Of a DNA stretch of 25,515 bases, positions 15,660-22,472 are shown piece after piece (the first letter of the stretch is position 1; each line of letters begins with the position of its first letter). Source of the DNA: JBQCDV01 sp051960855 (GTDB taxonomy: Bacteria; Actinomycetota; Actinomycetes; JAJZTN01). The notes below the pieces were generated by a model. It was not told the origin of the DNA and made no database searches. It saw nothing but the letters and a program-made list of their open reading frames with translations. The position numbers and the translations under genes were made by a program. The DNA lies in contig JBQCDV010000007.1 of NCBI GenBank assembly GCA_051960855.1, positions 1 to 25,515 on the forward strand. The letters are read 5' to 3'.

Positions 15660-17216
15660 GTGATCGAAGCGTCACTGGAGGAGGGGCCGCTCCGGCTGCT
15701 GCTCGACGCAACTCCGAACGGGCTACTGGCCCTGTCCCCGGCTGGCGTCCTCTGCTACGCCAATCCCGCCGCACGCGAGTTGTTCGGCATCGGACTCGAC
15801 GACCTCCTCGGACCCGACCCCAGCGCGCTGCTGGCAGGGCTGGACCGCACGGCGCCCGACGGGACGCGGCAGTGGGCACGAGGGTGTCGCCAGGACGGAT
15901 CCTTCTTCGACGCCGAGGTCGTGCTGATCCCGCTCCGTGACGAGGGCGGCGCATGGACGTTCTGCGTCGTGCAGGACCTCACCGAGCGCCTCACCGCCCA
16001 GCTGCACCTGCAGTCCCTCAACCGTCTCTACCTCACGCTCATCGACGTGCAACGCGCCGTCGTCCGTGCCGGCAGCACGGCGGCACTCTTCGAGGATCTC
16101 TGCTGGGTCCTCGTGCGGGCGGGCGGGTTCCTTGCTGCGTGGGTAGGCGAGCCGCAGGCCGACGGGTCGGTGGCAGTAACCGCGTGCCAGGGCAAGGTCG
16201 ACGACTACGTGCAGCAGGCGGACATCTCCGTCCTGCCGAGCACGCCGCGCGGTCAGGGCCCGACGGGCACGGCGCTGCGGGAGGACAGGCCCGTCTACAC
16301 CCAGGACTTCTTCGACTCGGCCGCGACGCTGCCATGGCAGCAGCGGGCCCGGCTGGCGGGGATCCGGTCGTCGGCGGCGCTGCCCCTGCGCCGTCGCGGT
16401 GTCTGCACAGCAGCGTTGACCTTGTACTCGAGCCGACCGCACGCCTTCACGCCCGAGATCTGCGAACTCCTGGAGCGCGTCGCGGAGGACATCTCCGCCG
16501 CGCTCGACCGGTTCGCCGACCGCGACGAGCTGCGGCTGCTCGGGGAGCAGCGGCGACTCTTGCTCGAGCGGGTCGTGGATGCCCAGGAGCTGGAGCGGTC
16601 GCGGATCGCGGCCGACGTGCACGACGAGCCGGTTCAGACGCTGACGGCGGTCATGCTGCGGCTCGGCCTCCTCGAGCAGCAGCTGACCGCGACCGCACCA
16701 GCGCTCGTCCCGGAGGCTGCACGGCTGAGCTCGGATGTCAGCGACGCGATCGACCAGCTGCGCGCGCTGCTGTTCGACCTGTCGCCCGTGCCACCCGACA
16801 CGCCTCTGGCCGCCGCCCTGCACGAGAGTGCCAGCGCCATTCTCAGCCCGGCGTCGATCAGGTGGAGCCTCGATGTCGACCCCCAGGCCCCCTCGCTGGC
16901 CATGCCGCTGCGTCGCAAGGCGGTGCGCATCGTCCGCGAGGCGCTCCGCAACGTCGTCAAACACGCCGCGGCCTCAGCCGTCACGCTGACCATGCGGCCG
17001 GAGCACGGCGGCCTGGCGATCTGCGTGACCGATGACGGCCGGGGACGCGAGCAGCACCTGTGGGTGTCGGCACCGGGCCATCGCGGGCTCACCACGATGA
17101 GAGACCGGGCAGCCATGGTCGCCGGGTCCTGCGAGTGGCTCCCCGGCGAGGAGGGGCGGGGAACGACGGTCCGGGTGTGGCTGCCGGCGGATGACACCGC
17201 CGCCTCGTTGGCCTAG
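15660..17216 (+). CDS. PAS-GAF sensor histidine kinase, NarL/DesK type
   Basis: A cytosolic 518-residue kinase with no membrane segment. Order: PAS (about 10-112, with AGVLCYANPAARELFG), GAF (about 125-285, ending LERVAEDISAALDRF), a dimerisation/phosphoacceptor domain of the HisKA_3 type with the H-box DVHDEPVQTLTAVMLRLGLL (His about 321), and an HATPase domain with N-box VREALRNVVKHA (Asn about 431), DDGRG (458-462) and RGTTVRVWLP. All kinase residues look intact. Such kinases normally pair with a LuxR-type response regulator, but none lies in this window, so it is an orphan here. The start is GTG, 87 nt after fliW, with weak ribosome-binding sequence. Signal and target are unknown. Confidence 0.9.
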   Translation: MIEASLEEGPLRLLLDATPNGLLALSPAGVLCYANPAARELFGIGLDDLLGPDPSALLAGLDRTAPDGTRQWARGCRQDGSFFDAEVVLIPLRDEGGAWTFCVVQDLTERLTAQLHLQSLNRLYLTLIDVQRAVVRAGSTAALFEDLCWVLVRAGGFLAAWVGEPQADGSVAVTACQGKVDDYVQQADISVLPSTPRGQGPTGTALREDRPVYTQDFFDSAATLPWQQRARLAGIRSSAALPLRRRGVCTAALTLYSSRPHAFTPEICELLERVAEDISAALDRFADRDELRLLGEQRRLLLERVVDAQELERSRIAADVHDEPVQTLTAVMLRLGLLEQQLTATAPALVPEAARLSSDVSDAIDQLRALLFDLSPVPPDTPLAAALHESASAILSPASIRWSLDVDPQAPSLAMPLRRKAVRIVREALRNVVKHAAASAVTLTMRPEHGGLAICVTDDGRGREQHLWVSAPGHRGLTTMRDRAAMVAGSCEWLPGEEGRGTTVRVWLPADDTAASLA

Positions 17217-17231
17217 CCGCTGCCTGCTTGC

Positions 17232-19388
17232 CTAGCCGCTGCCGAGCAGTTCCGGCCGGCCGTACAGCCAGCCCTGGCCCAGCCCGTAGCCCAGGTCGCG
17301 CAGCATCGCGGCCTGCTCGGCGGTCTCGACCCCCTCCGCCACGACCTCGAGGCCGAGTCCGGCGGCGAGCAGACTGACGGCCCGGACGATGCTCAGGTCC
17401 TCGGTGGGCAGCCCCTGCACGAACATCCGGTCGAGCTTGACCCCGTCGATCGGCAGGCGGGCAAGGTAGGCGAGCGAGCTGTAGCCGGTGCCGAAGTCAT
17501 CGACGTGCACGCGGACGCCGAGGTCGCGCAGCCGCTGCAGGATGACGGCTGCGGCGGCGATGTCGGTGAGGACCTTGGTCTCGGTCACCTCGAGGATCAG
17601 ATGCGACAGCGGCAGACCGGCCTGCTCGGCAGCGTGCAGCACGAGAGCGGGCAGCGCCGGGGTCAGCTGGTCGGCAGCGAGGTTGACCGCGACAGAGACC
17701 TGGTCACCCCGCCGCAGCCAGCCCGCGGCGTCGCGGCAGGCGCGCTGCAGCACCCACAGTCCGATCTCCCCCATCAGGCCACTGCGCTCGGCCAGGGGTA
17801 GGAAGGCGTCCGGCGACAGCAGCTGCCCCTGGTGCTCCCAGCGGATGAGCGCTTCCCGGTGCACCACGCTCGCGTCCTGCATCGCGACGATCGGCTGATA
17901 GGCCAGTCGCAGCTCGTCGGCCTCGCAGGCCCGGCGCAGCGCCGACAGCAGCCGCAGCTCCTGCTCGGCGTGCTCCCCCATCTCCGAGGAGAAGAACGCC
18001 GTCGAGGCGGCACCCCGCTCCTTGGCGCGGTGCAGAGCGGTGGAGGCCCGTCGCATCGTCGCGAGTGCGATGGCCTCGGCGAGCTCGTCCGGTGTCGCGA
18101 CCGCCGTATCGATGCCGATCGTCGTGGTGATCGACATGGCGTGGCCGCCGGAGGGGATGGGGGCGCGAACGGCGTCCGCCACGAGCTGCGCCCAGCGCAC
18201 GGCCTCGTGCGGGCGGGCGCGCACCGCGACGAGAAACTCGTCGCCCCCGTAGCGTCCGGCAACGCCCTGGTCGCCGACCACCGTCAGCAGCCGGTCGCCG
18301 ACGACCCACAGCACCTCGTCGCCGCGCTCGTGACCGAGGCTGTCGTTGATGGTCTGGAAGCCGTCGAGGTCGAGGGCGAGGACCACGATCCCGGTCGGCT
18401 CCCCCGCCGCCGACGGCGACTGGAGCAAGTCCTCCAGGGCCTCCATCAGGCCGAGCCGGTTGGGGAGCCGGGTGAGCGGGTCGGTGACGGCCGCGTGCCG
18501 CAGGTCCCGCTCCAGCAGCTTGCGCCGCGTGATGTCCTGGTGCGTGACGATGACTGACCCGTCCGCCTGGCCGTCCTCACCGCCGAGCAACGCCGTGGCC
18601 ATGAGATGGAACCAGCGCTCCTGCGTCGGGCTGGAGCACTCGTAGTCGAGCTCGAAGAGGGCGGCCTCGCCGGCAATGACCCGCCGGATCCCGCTCGCGG
18701 TGCGCTCCGCGTCCGAGTCACCCGCAGCAGCCGCGTCGTCGCACACGTCGAGGTAGTTGCCGGCGCAGCCGCCCCCGGCGCCGCCATTGCCGCACCAGAA
18801 GTCCTCCCAGGCGGCGTTGACGGCGAGGATCTCGCCGCTCGGCCCGAGGATCGCTGTCTGGGCAGGGAGGCTAGCCAGGACGCTCTGCAGGAAGGCCCGC
18901 CGGCGCCGTTCGGACTCCTCGCGCTCCCGGCGCTGCGTGACGTCTCGCTGCACCGACACCCAGTGGGTGAACCAGCCCGTGGCGTCGGCGACGGGGGCGA
19001 TCGCCAGCTCTACCCAGAAGGGCGTGCCGTCCTTGCGGTAGTTGAGCAGCTCGGCGGTCACCGGCTGCCACGCTTCCAGTGCCTGGCGGACGCGGTCCAG
19101 CTCGTCGCGGTCGGTGTCGGGCCCCTGCAGGAGCCGCGGGGTGGCGCCCAGGATCTCCTCGAGGGCGTAGCCGGAGTGCTCGACGAAGGCCCGGTTGGCG
19201 TAGACGACCCGGGGCCCCGGCGCAGATACCGGCTCGGCCTCGGTGACCAGGACCGAGTCGCGGATGGAGTCCATGACGCTCGCGAAGAGCGCGTCGTCGA
19301 ACGGTGAGGAGGCAGCCTGCTCGGCACGCCGGAGCCCGCCGGCCGCGCTGCCGGGCTCGAGCGCTCCCCCGAAGTCCGTCATGCGCAC
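17232..19388 (-). CDS. PAS-PAS-GGDEF-EAL cyclic-di-GMP enzyme
   Basis: A soluble 718-residue protein. Domains: a LOV-like PAS (about 34-152), a second PAS with the NYLDVCDDA motif (about 165-290), GGDEF (about 300-462) and EAL (about 475-712). The GGDEF active-site loop is intact (YGGDEF, 380-385; DPLTRLPNR before it), but no RxxD inhibitory site lies five residues upstream (GDQG instead). EAL catalytic residues all appear present: EAL (512-514), N569, E600, DD (630-631), K651, EGVE and GQG. Net synthesis or breakdown of c-di-GMP cannot be read from sequence. The first PAS has GATPRLLQG where LOV photoreceptors have GRNCRFLQG, so the flavin-binding Cys is absent. GTG start with GGGAGG 6 nt upstream, 30 nt after csrA. 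Confidence 0.93.
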   Translation of the reverse strand: MRMTDFGGALEPGSAAGGLRRAEQAASSPFDDALFASVMDSIRDSVLVTEAEPVSAPGPRVVYANRAFVEHSGYALEEILGATPRLLQGPDTDRDELDRVRQALEAWQPVTAELLNYRKDGTPFWVELAIAPVADATGWFTHWVSVQRDVTQRREREESERRRRAFLQSVLASLPAQTAILGPSGEILAVNAAWEDFWCGNGGAGGGCAGNYLDVCDDAAAAGDSDAERTASGIRRVIAGEAALFELDYECSSPTQERWFHLMATALLGGEDGQADGSVIVTHQDITRRKLLERDLRHAAVTDPLTRLPNRLGLMEALEDLLQSPSAAGEPTGIVVLALDLDGFQTINDSLGHERGDEVLWVVGDRLLTVVGDQGVAGRYGGDEFLVAVRARPHEAVRWAQLVADAVRAPIPSGGHAMSITTTIGIDTAVATPDELAEAIALATMRRASTALHRAKERGAASTAFFSSEMGEHAEQELRLLSALRRACEADELRLAYQPIVAMQDASVVHREALIRWEHQGQLLSPDAFLPLAERSGLMGEIGLWVLQRACRDAAGWLRRGDQVSVAVNLAADQLTPALPALVLHAAEQAGLPLSHLILEVTETKVLTDIAAAAVILQRLRDLGVRVHVDDFGTGYSSLAYLARLPIDGVKLDRMFVQGLPTEDLSIVRAVSLLAAGLGLEVVAEGVETAEQAAMLRDLGYGLGQGWLYGRPELLGSG

Positions 19389-19409
19389 GATGCACCTCCC
19401 GCAGATGAG

Positions 19410-19432
19410 CGCCGGGCGTCAGTCGCCCGGCG
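19410..19432 (-). terminator. Hairpin around the csrA stop codon
   Basis: A perfect 9-bp GC stem (19410-19418 with 19424-19432) closes a 5-nt loop, ACTGA on the transcript, that contains the csrA stop codon TGA. It ends 21 nt before the GTG of the c-di-GMP gene, and no U-run follows. It may act as an attenuator or mRNA stabiliser separating csrA levels from those of the downstream gene. Confidence 0.4.
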
Positions 19433-19679
19433 GCTTGGGCTTCGGCGGCAGGACCCCGGGAAGGGACTCCGCCAGCTTGCTGAGCGTCTCGTCGCTGGTG
19501 GCAGCGGCGGCCTGGTTGCTCGCCTGCAGCTCCCGCAGCAGCTCCTCGCGGTGCACGGTCACGCTGCGCGGGGCGTTGATCCCGAGGCGGACGACGTCGC
19601 CACGCACCTCGAGCACGGTCACGGTGATGTCATCGCCGATGACGATGCTCTCGCCGACCTTGCGACTCAGGACGAGCAT
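19419..19679 (-). CDS. csrA: Translational regulator CsrA
   Basis: CsrA of 86 residues, a homodimeric RNA-binding protein that blocks translation by binding GGA motifs near ribosome-binding sites. The core is complete: MLVLSRKVGESIVIGDDI (Leu4, Arg6), VLEVRGDVVRLGINAP, and VHREELLRELQ with Arg44, the key RNA contact. The tail from about residue 60 (PGVLPPKPKPPGD) makes it longer than most CsrA (61-75). The C-terminal part is where Bacillus FliW binds. Flagellin mRNA is the expected target, and a double GGA site is present in the fliC leader. It is the first gene of a likely two-gene unit with the GGDEF-EAL protein. Confidence 0.96.
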   Translation of the reverse strand: MLVLSRKVGESIVIGDDITVTVLEVRGDVVRLGINAPRSVTVHREELLRELQASNQAAAATSDETLSKLAESLPGVLPPKPKPPGD

Positions 19680-19721
19680 GGCGGGTCTCCCCTCCGTGGG
19701 ACTGCCGCTGCCCGGGGGGCT

Positions 19722-19743
19722 GCGCGGGCCAGGAGGCCCGCGC
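19722..19743 (-). terminator. Hairpin between the che operon and csrA
   Basis: A perfect 9-bp inverted repeat (GCGCGGGCC at 19722-19730, complement at 19735-19743) with a 4-nt loop, in the 177-nt gap 19680-19856 between the last chemotaxis gene and csrA. No U-run follows. It may end the che transcript or sit in the csrA leader. I saw no FliA-type promoter in this gap. Confidence 0.4.
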
Positions 19744-19856
19744 CCGGTGGCGCGGTAGTCATGAGCGTACGGCGCAGCGGGGGTCCCGACGGCGAGAACG
19801 CGCGACTCCGCCGTTCGGGTGATGATCTCGCGCTGCGCGGCCGCCCGGACCGCCGG

Positions 19857-20354
19857 TCAGAAGACCTGCACGATCCCGAGCCGGCCCTTGCCGTAGCCCG
19901 CAATCGCGACCTCCAGGTCGAGGCGCCCGACGATCGACTGCGCGGCCGCGCTGACGTCGGCGGGCAGCGCGGCAGCCGGGTCGTAGCAGGCGTAGAGCTT
20001 CTGGTGCGGTGCCTCCGGCTGCTCGTTGAGGGTGCCGGCCAGGACGTTGAGGATCTCGGCGAGGTTCTCGAACACCATGCGCGAGAGCTCGCCGTCCTCG
20101 ATGCACGCCTCCGCGCCGCCGACCGGGATCAGCCCGATGGAGGCGCCGGCGTAGGCCGACAGCGGGAAGTCCATCAGGACCACCGCGGTCATGCGCAGCG
20201 TGTCGTCGACGTAGACACCGACCGAGCACGGCGTGGACGGGCTCGGGTTGAAGGCGCCGCAGAGCGTGACGTCGACGTCCCGGCCGAGCAGGTCGGAGAA
20301 GAGGTCACGCAGGTGCTTGGGCTGCGGCAGGACCGCGGCAGCGAGGGCGGACAT
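19857..20354 (-). CDS. CheX/CheC-like chemotaxis protein
   Basis: A 165-residue protein, last gene of the che operon. It carries the phosphatase motif of the CheC/CheX/FliY family in the form E96-xxx-E100-xx-N103-x22-P126 (MVFENLAEILN, then P in YDP). The first residue is Glu where D/S is usual. The catalytic Glu and Asn are in place, so it may dephosphorylate CheY-P. The strand pattern before it (LRMTAVVLMDFPLSAYAGAS) fits the CheX fold. Weaker similarity than its neighbour at 20766-21275. The ATG at 20354 has GGGAG 7 nt upstream. Longer in-frame reading is low-complexity Ser/Arg and is rejected. It begins 52 nt after the upstream cheY. Confidence 0.85.
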   Translation of the reverse strand: MSALAAAVLPQPKHLRDLFSDLLGRDVDVTLCGAFNPSPSTPCSVGVYVDDTLRMTAVVLMDFPLSAYAGASIGLIPVGGAEACIEDGELSRMVFENLAEILNVLAGTLNEQPEAPHQKLYACYDPAAALPADVSAAAQSIVGRLDLEVAIAGYGKGRLGIVQVF

Positions 20355-20406
20355 CGAGGAGCTCCCGAGAGGGTGAGGGGTGGCCGGCCGGACGAGTCGG
20401 CCGGAG

Positions 20407-20769
20407 TCAGCCGAGGACCGGGTCGAGGACGTCAGCGAAGGCGTCCGCGGTGAAGGGCTTGGCGATGAGGAACATCGCACCCGCCGACTCCGCCTGGGCA
20501 CGCATGTCGCTGGAGCCCTCGGAGGTCACGAAGCCGAACGGCACCTGCGACCCGGAGGCGCGCAGCGTCCGGAGCAGCTCGATGCCGGTCATCTCGGGCA
20601 TGTTCCAGTCCGAGAGCACCAGGTCAGGCTGCTCGGACTGGACGAGCTCGAGAGCCTGCCGGCCGTGCTCGGCCTCGACGACGTCGTGGCCGGAGTACCC
20701 GGCCTGGCGCAGGGTGCGGATGACGATCTGCCGCATCACGCGGCTGTCGTCGGCAACGACGATCTTCAT
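20407..20769 (-). CDS. cheY: CheY-like response regulator (second copy)
   Basis: A single-domain receiver of 120 residues, likely a diffusible signal to the motor switch. The acidic pair DD (7-8), phosphoacceptor Asp54 in LVLSDWNMPEMTG, Thr82 (GFVTSEGS) and Lys104 (LIAKPFT) are all present. It overlaps cheX by ATGA and has AGGAGG upstream. The DWNMP and VTSE style is shared with the other CheY at 21275-21652, but the two differ widely outside the active site, so they probably have distinct roles. Which one binds FliM is not visible. Confidence 0.93.
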   Translation of the reverse strand: MKIVVADDSRVMRQIVIRTLRQAGYSGHDVVEAEHGRQALELVQSEQPDLVLSDWNMPEMTGIELLRTLRASGSQVPFGFVTSEGSSDMRAQAESAGAMFLIAKPFTADAFADVLDPVLG

Positions 20770-21275
20770 CGTTCCTCCTCGGGAGCGAGAGCGGTCAGGG
20801 TGCTGGGGACGGCGGCGTGCACGACGACCGAGACCGGGTGCTGACCCCAGATGCGGTCGACGCGGGCAGCCTCGACGGAGTGCGGCAGCAGCGGCGAGGC
20901 GCCCTCCTGCAGCACGACGAAGGGCAGGGACAACGAGTGCGGAGTGGGCAGCAGGGCCTTGACGTTGCCGCCGACCATGTTGGCGAGCTCACCGAGGACG
21001 TCGGCGACGTCGGCCTCGGCCAGATCGGCCTCGTCGAGCATCAGCATCCCGGCGGCCAGGGCGCGGGCACCGGCGAGCGTGGTGCCGACGACGACGTTGC
21101 CGTTCCAGTCGCCGGTGATCGAGACTCCGCCGTGCACCAGCAGGTCGGCAGGCACGTCGGCGGGGATCAGCGGCATCGGGTCGAAGGCGAGGACCACGGA
21201 CTCCCAGACGTCGTCCAGGATCGACCCGACGACGTCCTCGGTGACGAGGATGGCAGGGCTGTCGAGAGTGCTCAT
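20766..21275 (-). CDS. cheX: CheX-family CheY-P phosphatase
   Basis: A 169-residue CheX-like protein, expected to dephosphorylate CheY-P. The motif D92-xxx-E96-xx-N99 is in VADVLGELANMVGGNVKAL, a typical CheX sequence including MVGGN. The preceding GGVSITGDWNGNVVVGTTL resembles the CheX beta strands. The N-terminus begins with MSTLDSPAILV, since the ATG at 21275 overlaps the upstream cheY stop (ATGA), and the longer reading is an Arg-rich shadow. The proline 23 residues after Asn, present in the paralogue at 19857-20354, is Leu here. It sits between two cheY genes, overlapping both. Confidence 0.88.
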   Translation of the reverse strand: MSTLDSPAILVTEDVVGSILDDVWESVVLAFDPMPLIPADVPADLLVHGGVSITGDWNGNVVVGTTLAGARALAAGMLMLDEADLAEADVADVLGELANMVGGNVKALLPTPHSLSLPFVVLQEGASPLLPHSVEAARVDRIWGQHPVSVVVHAAVPSTLTALAPEEER

Positions 21276-21652
21276 CACGCGGCTCCGGCGGTGAGGCCGA
21301 GCAGCTCGAGCTTCTCGGCGATGGCATCTGGGGTGAAGGGCTTGATCACGTACTCGTGGGCGCCGGCCGCGAGCGCCCGCACGATCTGGCCGTGCTCGCT
21401 CTCGGTGGTCACCATCATCAGCGAGACCTTGCGCCACTCGTCCTTTGCGCGCATGTGAGTGACGAACTCCAGCCCGTCCATCACCGGCATGTTCCAGTCG
21501 ATCAGCGCGATGTCGGGCAGCGGTCCCGACTGCACCACCTCCAGGGCCTGAGCGCCGTCGCCGGCCTCGGCCACCTCGAATCCCAGCTGCTGCAGGATCC
21601 GCGACAGGATCTGGCGCATCACGCGCGAGTCGTCGATCACTAGGGCGAGCAC
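21275..21652 (-). CDS. cheY: CheY-like response regulator (first copy)
   Basis: A 125-residue receiver-only protein. Asp pair at 7-8 (VIDDSR), phosphoacceptor Asp52 in ALIDWNMPVMDG, Thr82-Thr83 (MMVTTES) and Lys104 (YVIKPFT) are intact. The start is GTG, one base after the cheR stop. Its own stop overlaps the cheX ATG. The order cheR-cheY-cheX-cheY-cheX-like suggests each regulator is produced with its own phosphatase. Confidence 0.93.
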   Translation of the reverse strand: MLALVIDDSRVMRQILSRILQQLGFEVAEAGDGAQALEVVQSGPLPDIALIDWNMPVMDGLEFVTHMRAKDEWRKVSLMMVTTESEHGQIVRALAAGAHEYVIKPFTPDAIAEKLELLGLTAGAA

Positions 21653-21653
21653 G

Positions 21654-22472
21654 TCAGCCTCCGAGGGTCGGGCGGTGGATCGAGGTGCGGCCGACGACGA
21701 CGCGTTGCCACGACTCGTCGATACCGAGGGTGGTCTCGGCGGTGCCGAGGAAGAGCCAGCCGTCGGGCCGCAGCAGCGGCCGGATCCGGCGCAGGATCGA
21801 GCGCTTGGTCTCGATGTCGAAGTAGATGAGGACGTTGCGCAGCATCACGACGTCGAAGCTGCCGAGCGGCGGCAGCGGCGAGGCGAGGTTGAGCTGGCGC
21901 ACCGTGACGTGACGCCGGAGGTCCTCGCTCACCTGCCACTCCGCGCCGTCCCGGCGGAAGTGCTGCACGAGCATCGACGCCGGCAGGCCACGGTTGACCT
22001 CGAGCTGCGAGTAGCGGCCCGCGCGGGTCTTGTCGACCATCTCCTGCGACAGGTCCGTCGCCAGGATGTCCAGTCGCCAGCCCTGCCGGACGTAGTCCTG
22101 CAGGGTCATCGCGATGGAGTAGGCCTCCTGACCGCTCGAGCACGCCGCCGACCACACGCGGATCGTCCGGTCCGGCCGGGCGCGGACCAGCTCGGGCATG
22201 ACGTGCGTCGTCAGCGCCGTGAAGGGCTCGCTGTCGCGGAACCACGAGGTCTCGTTGGTCGTCAGCGCCTCGACCAGCCGCCGGGTGCCCCCCGGCTCCC
22301 GGCCGCCGCGCACCCGCTCGACGTAGCTGCTGACGTCTCGCTCGCCGGCCTGCCTCGCCAACGGCAGCAGCCGTGCCTCGACGAGGTACTCCTTGCCGGG
22401 CTCGAGCACGATCGCAGACTCGCGTCGCACGATGTCGCGGACGTAGTCGAAGGCAACGGGTGCCAGAGTCAT
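21654..22472 (-). CDS. cheR: Chemotaxis methyltransferase CheR
   Basis: SAM-dependent methyltransferase of 272 residues that methylates glutamates of chemoreceptors, opposite to CheB. The N-terminal helical domain (FDYVRDIVRRESAIVLEPGK) is followed by the substrate loop TTNETSWFRD (71-80), the SAM motif VWSAACSSGQEAYSIAM (106-122), ILATDLSQEMVDKTRAGRY, and the catalytic-domain end FDVVMLRNVLIYFD. Length is normal. The ATG overlaps the cheB stop (ATGA), and an AGAGAGGTGG-like site lies upstream inside cheB. A longer in-frame reading covers cheB in another frame and is rejected. No C-terminal pentapeptide-binding extension is seen. Confidence 0.95.
   Translation of the reverse strand: MTLAPVAFDYVRDIVRRESAIVLEPGKEYLVEARLLPLARQAGERDVSSYVERVRGGREPGGTRRLVEALTTNETSWFRDSEPFTALTTHVMPELVRARPDRTIRVWSAACSSGQEAYSIAMTLQDYVRQGWRLDILATDLSQEMVDKTRAGRYSQLEVNRGLPASMLVQHFRRDGAEWQVSEDLRRHVTVRQLNLASPLPPLGSFDVVMLRNVLIYFDIETKRSILRRIRPLLRPDGWLFLGTAETTLGIDESWQRVVVGRTSIHRPTLGG

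Noticed and set aside
19722..19743. CsrA autoregulatory hairpin before csrA
   Set aside because: The AGGA loop is on the plus strand only. The csrA transcript would show UCCU, which CsrA does not bind.
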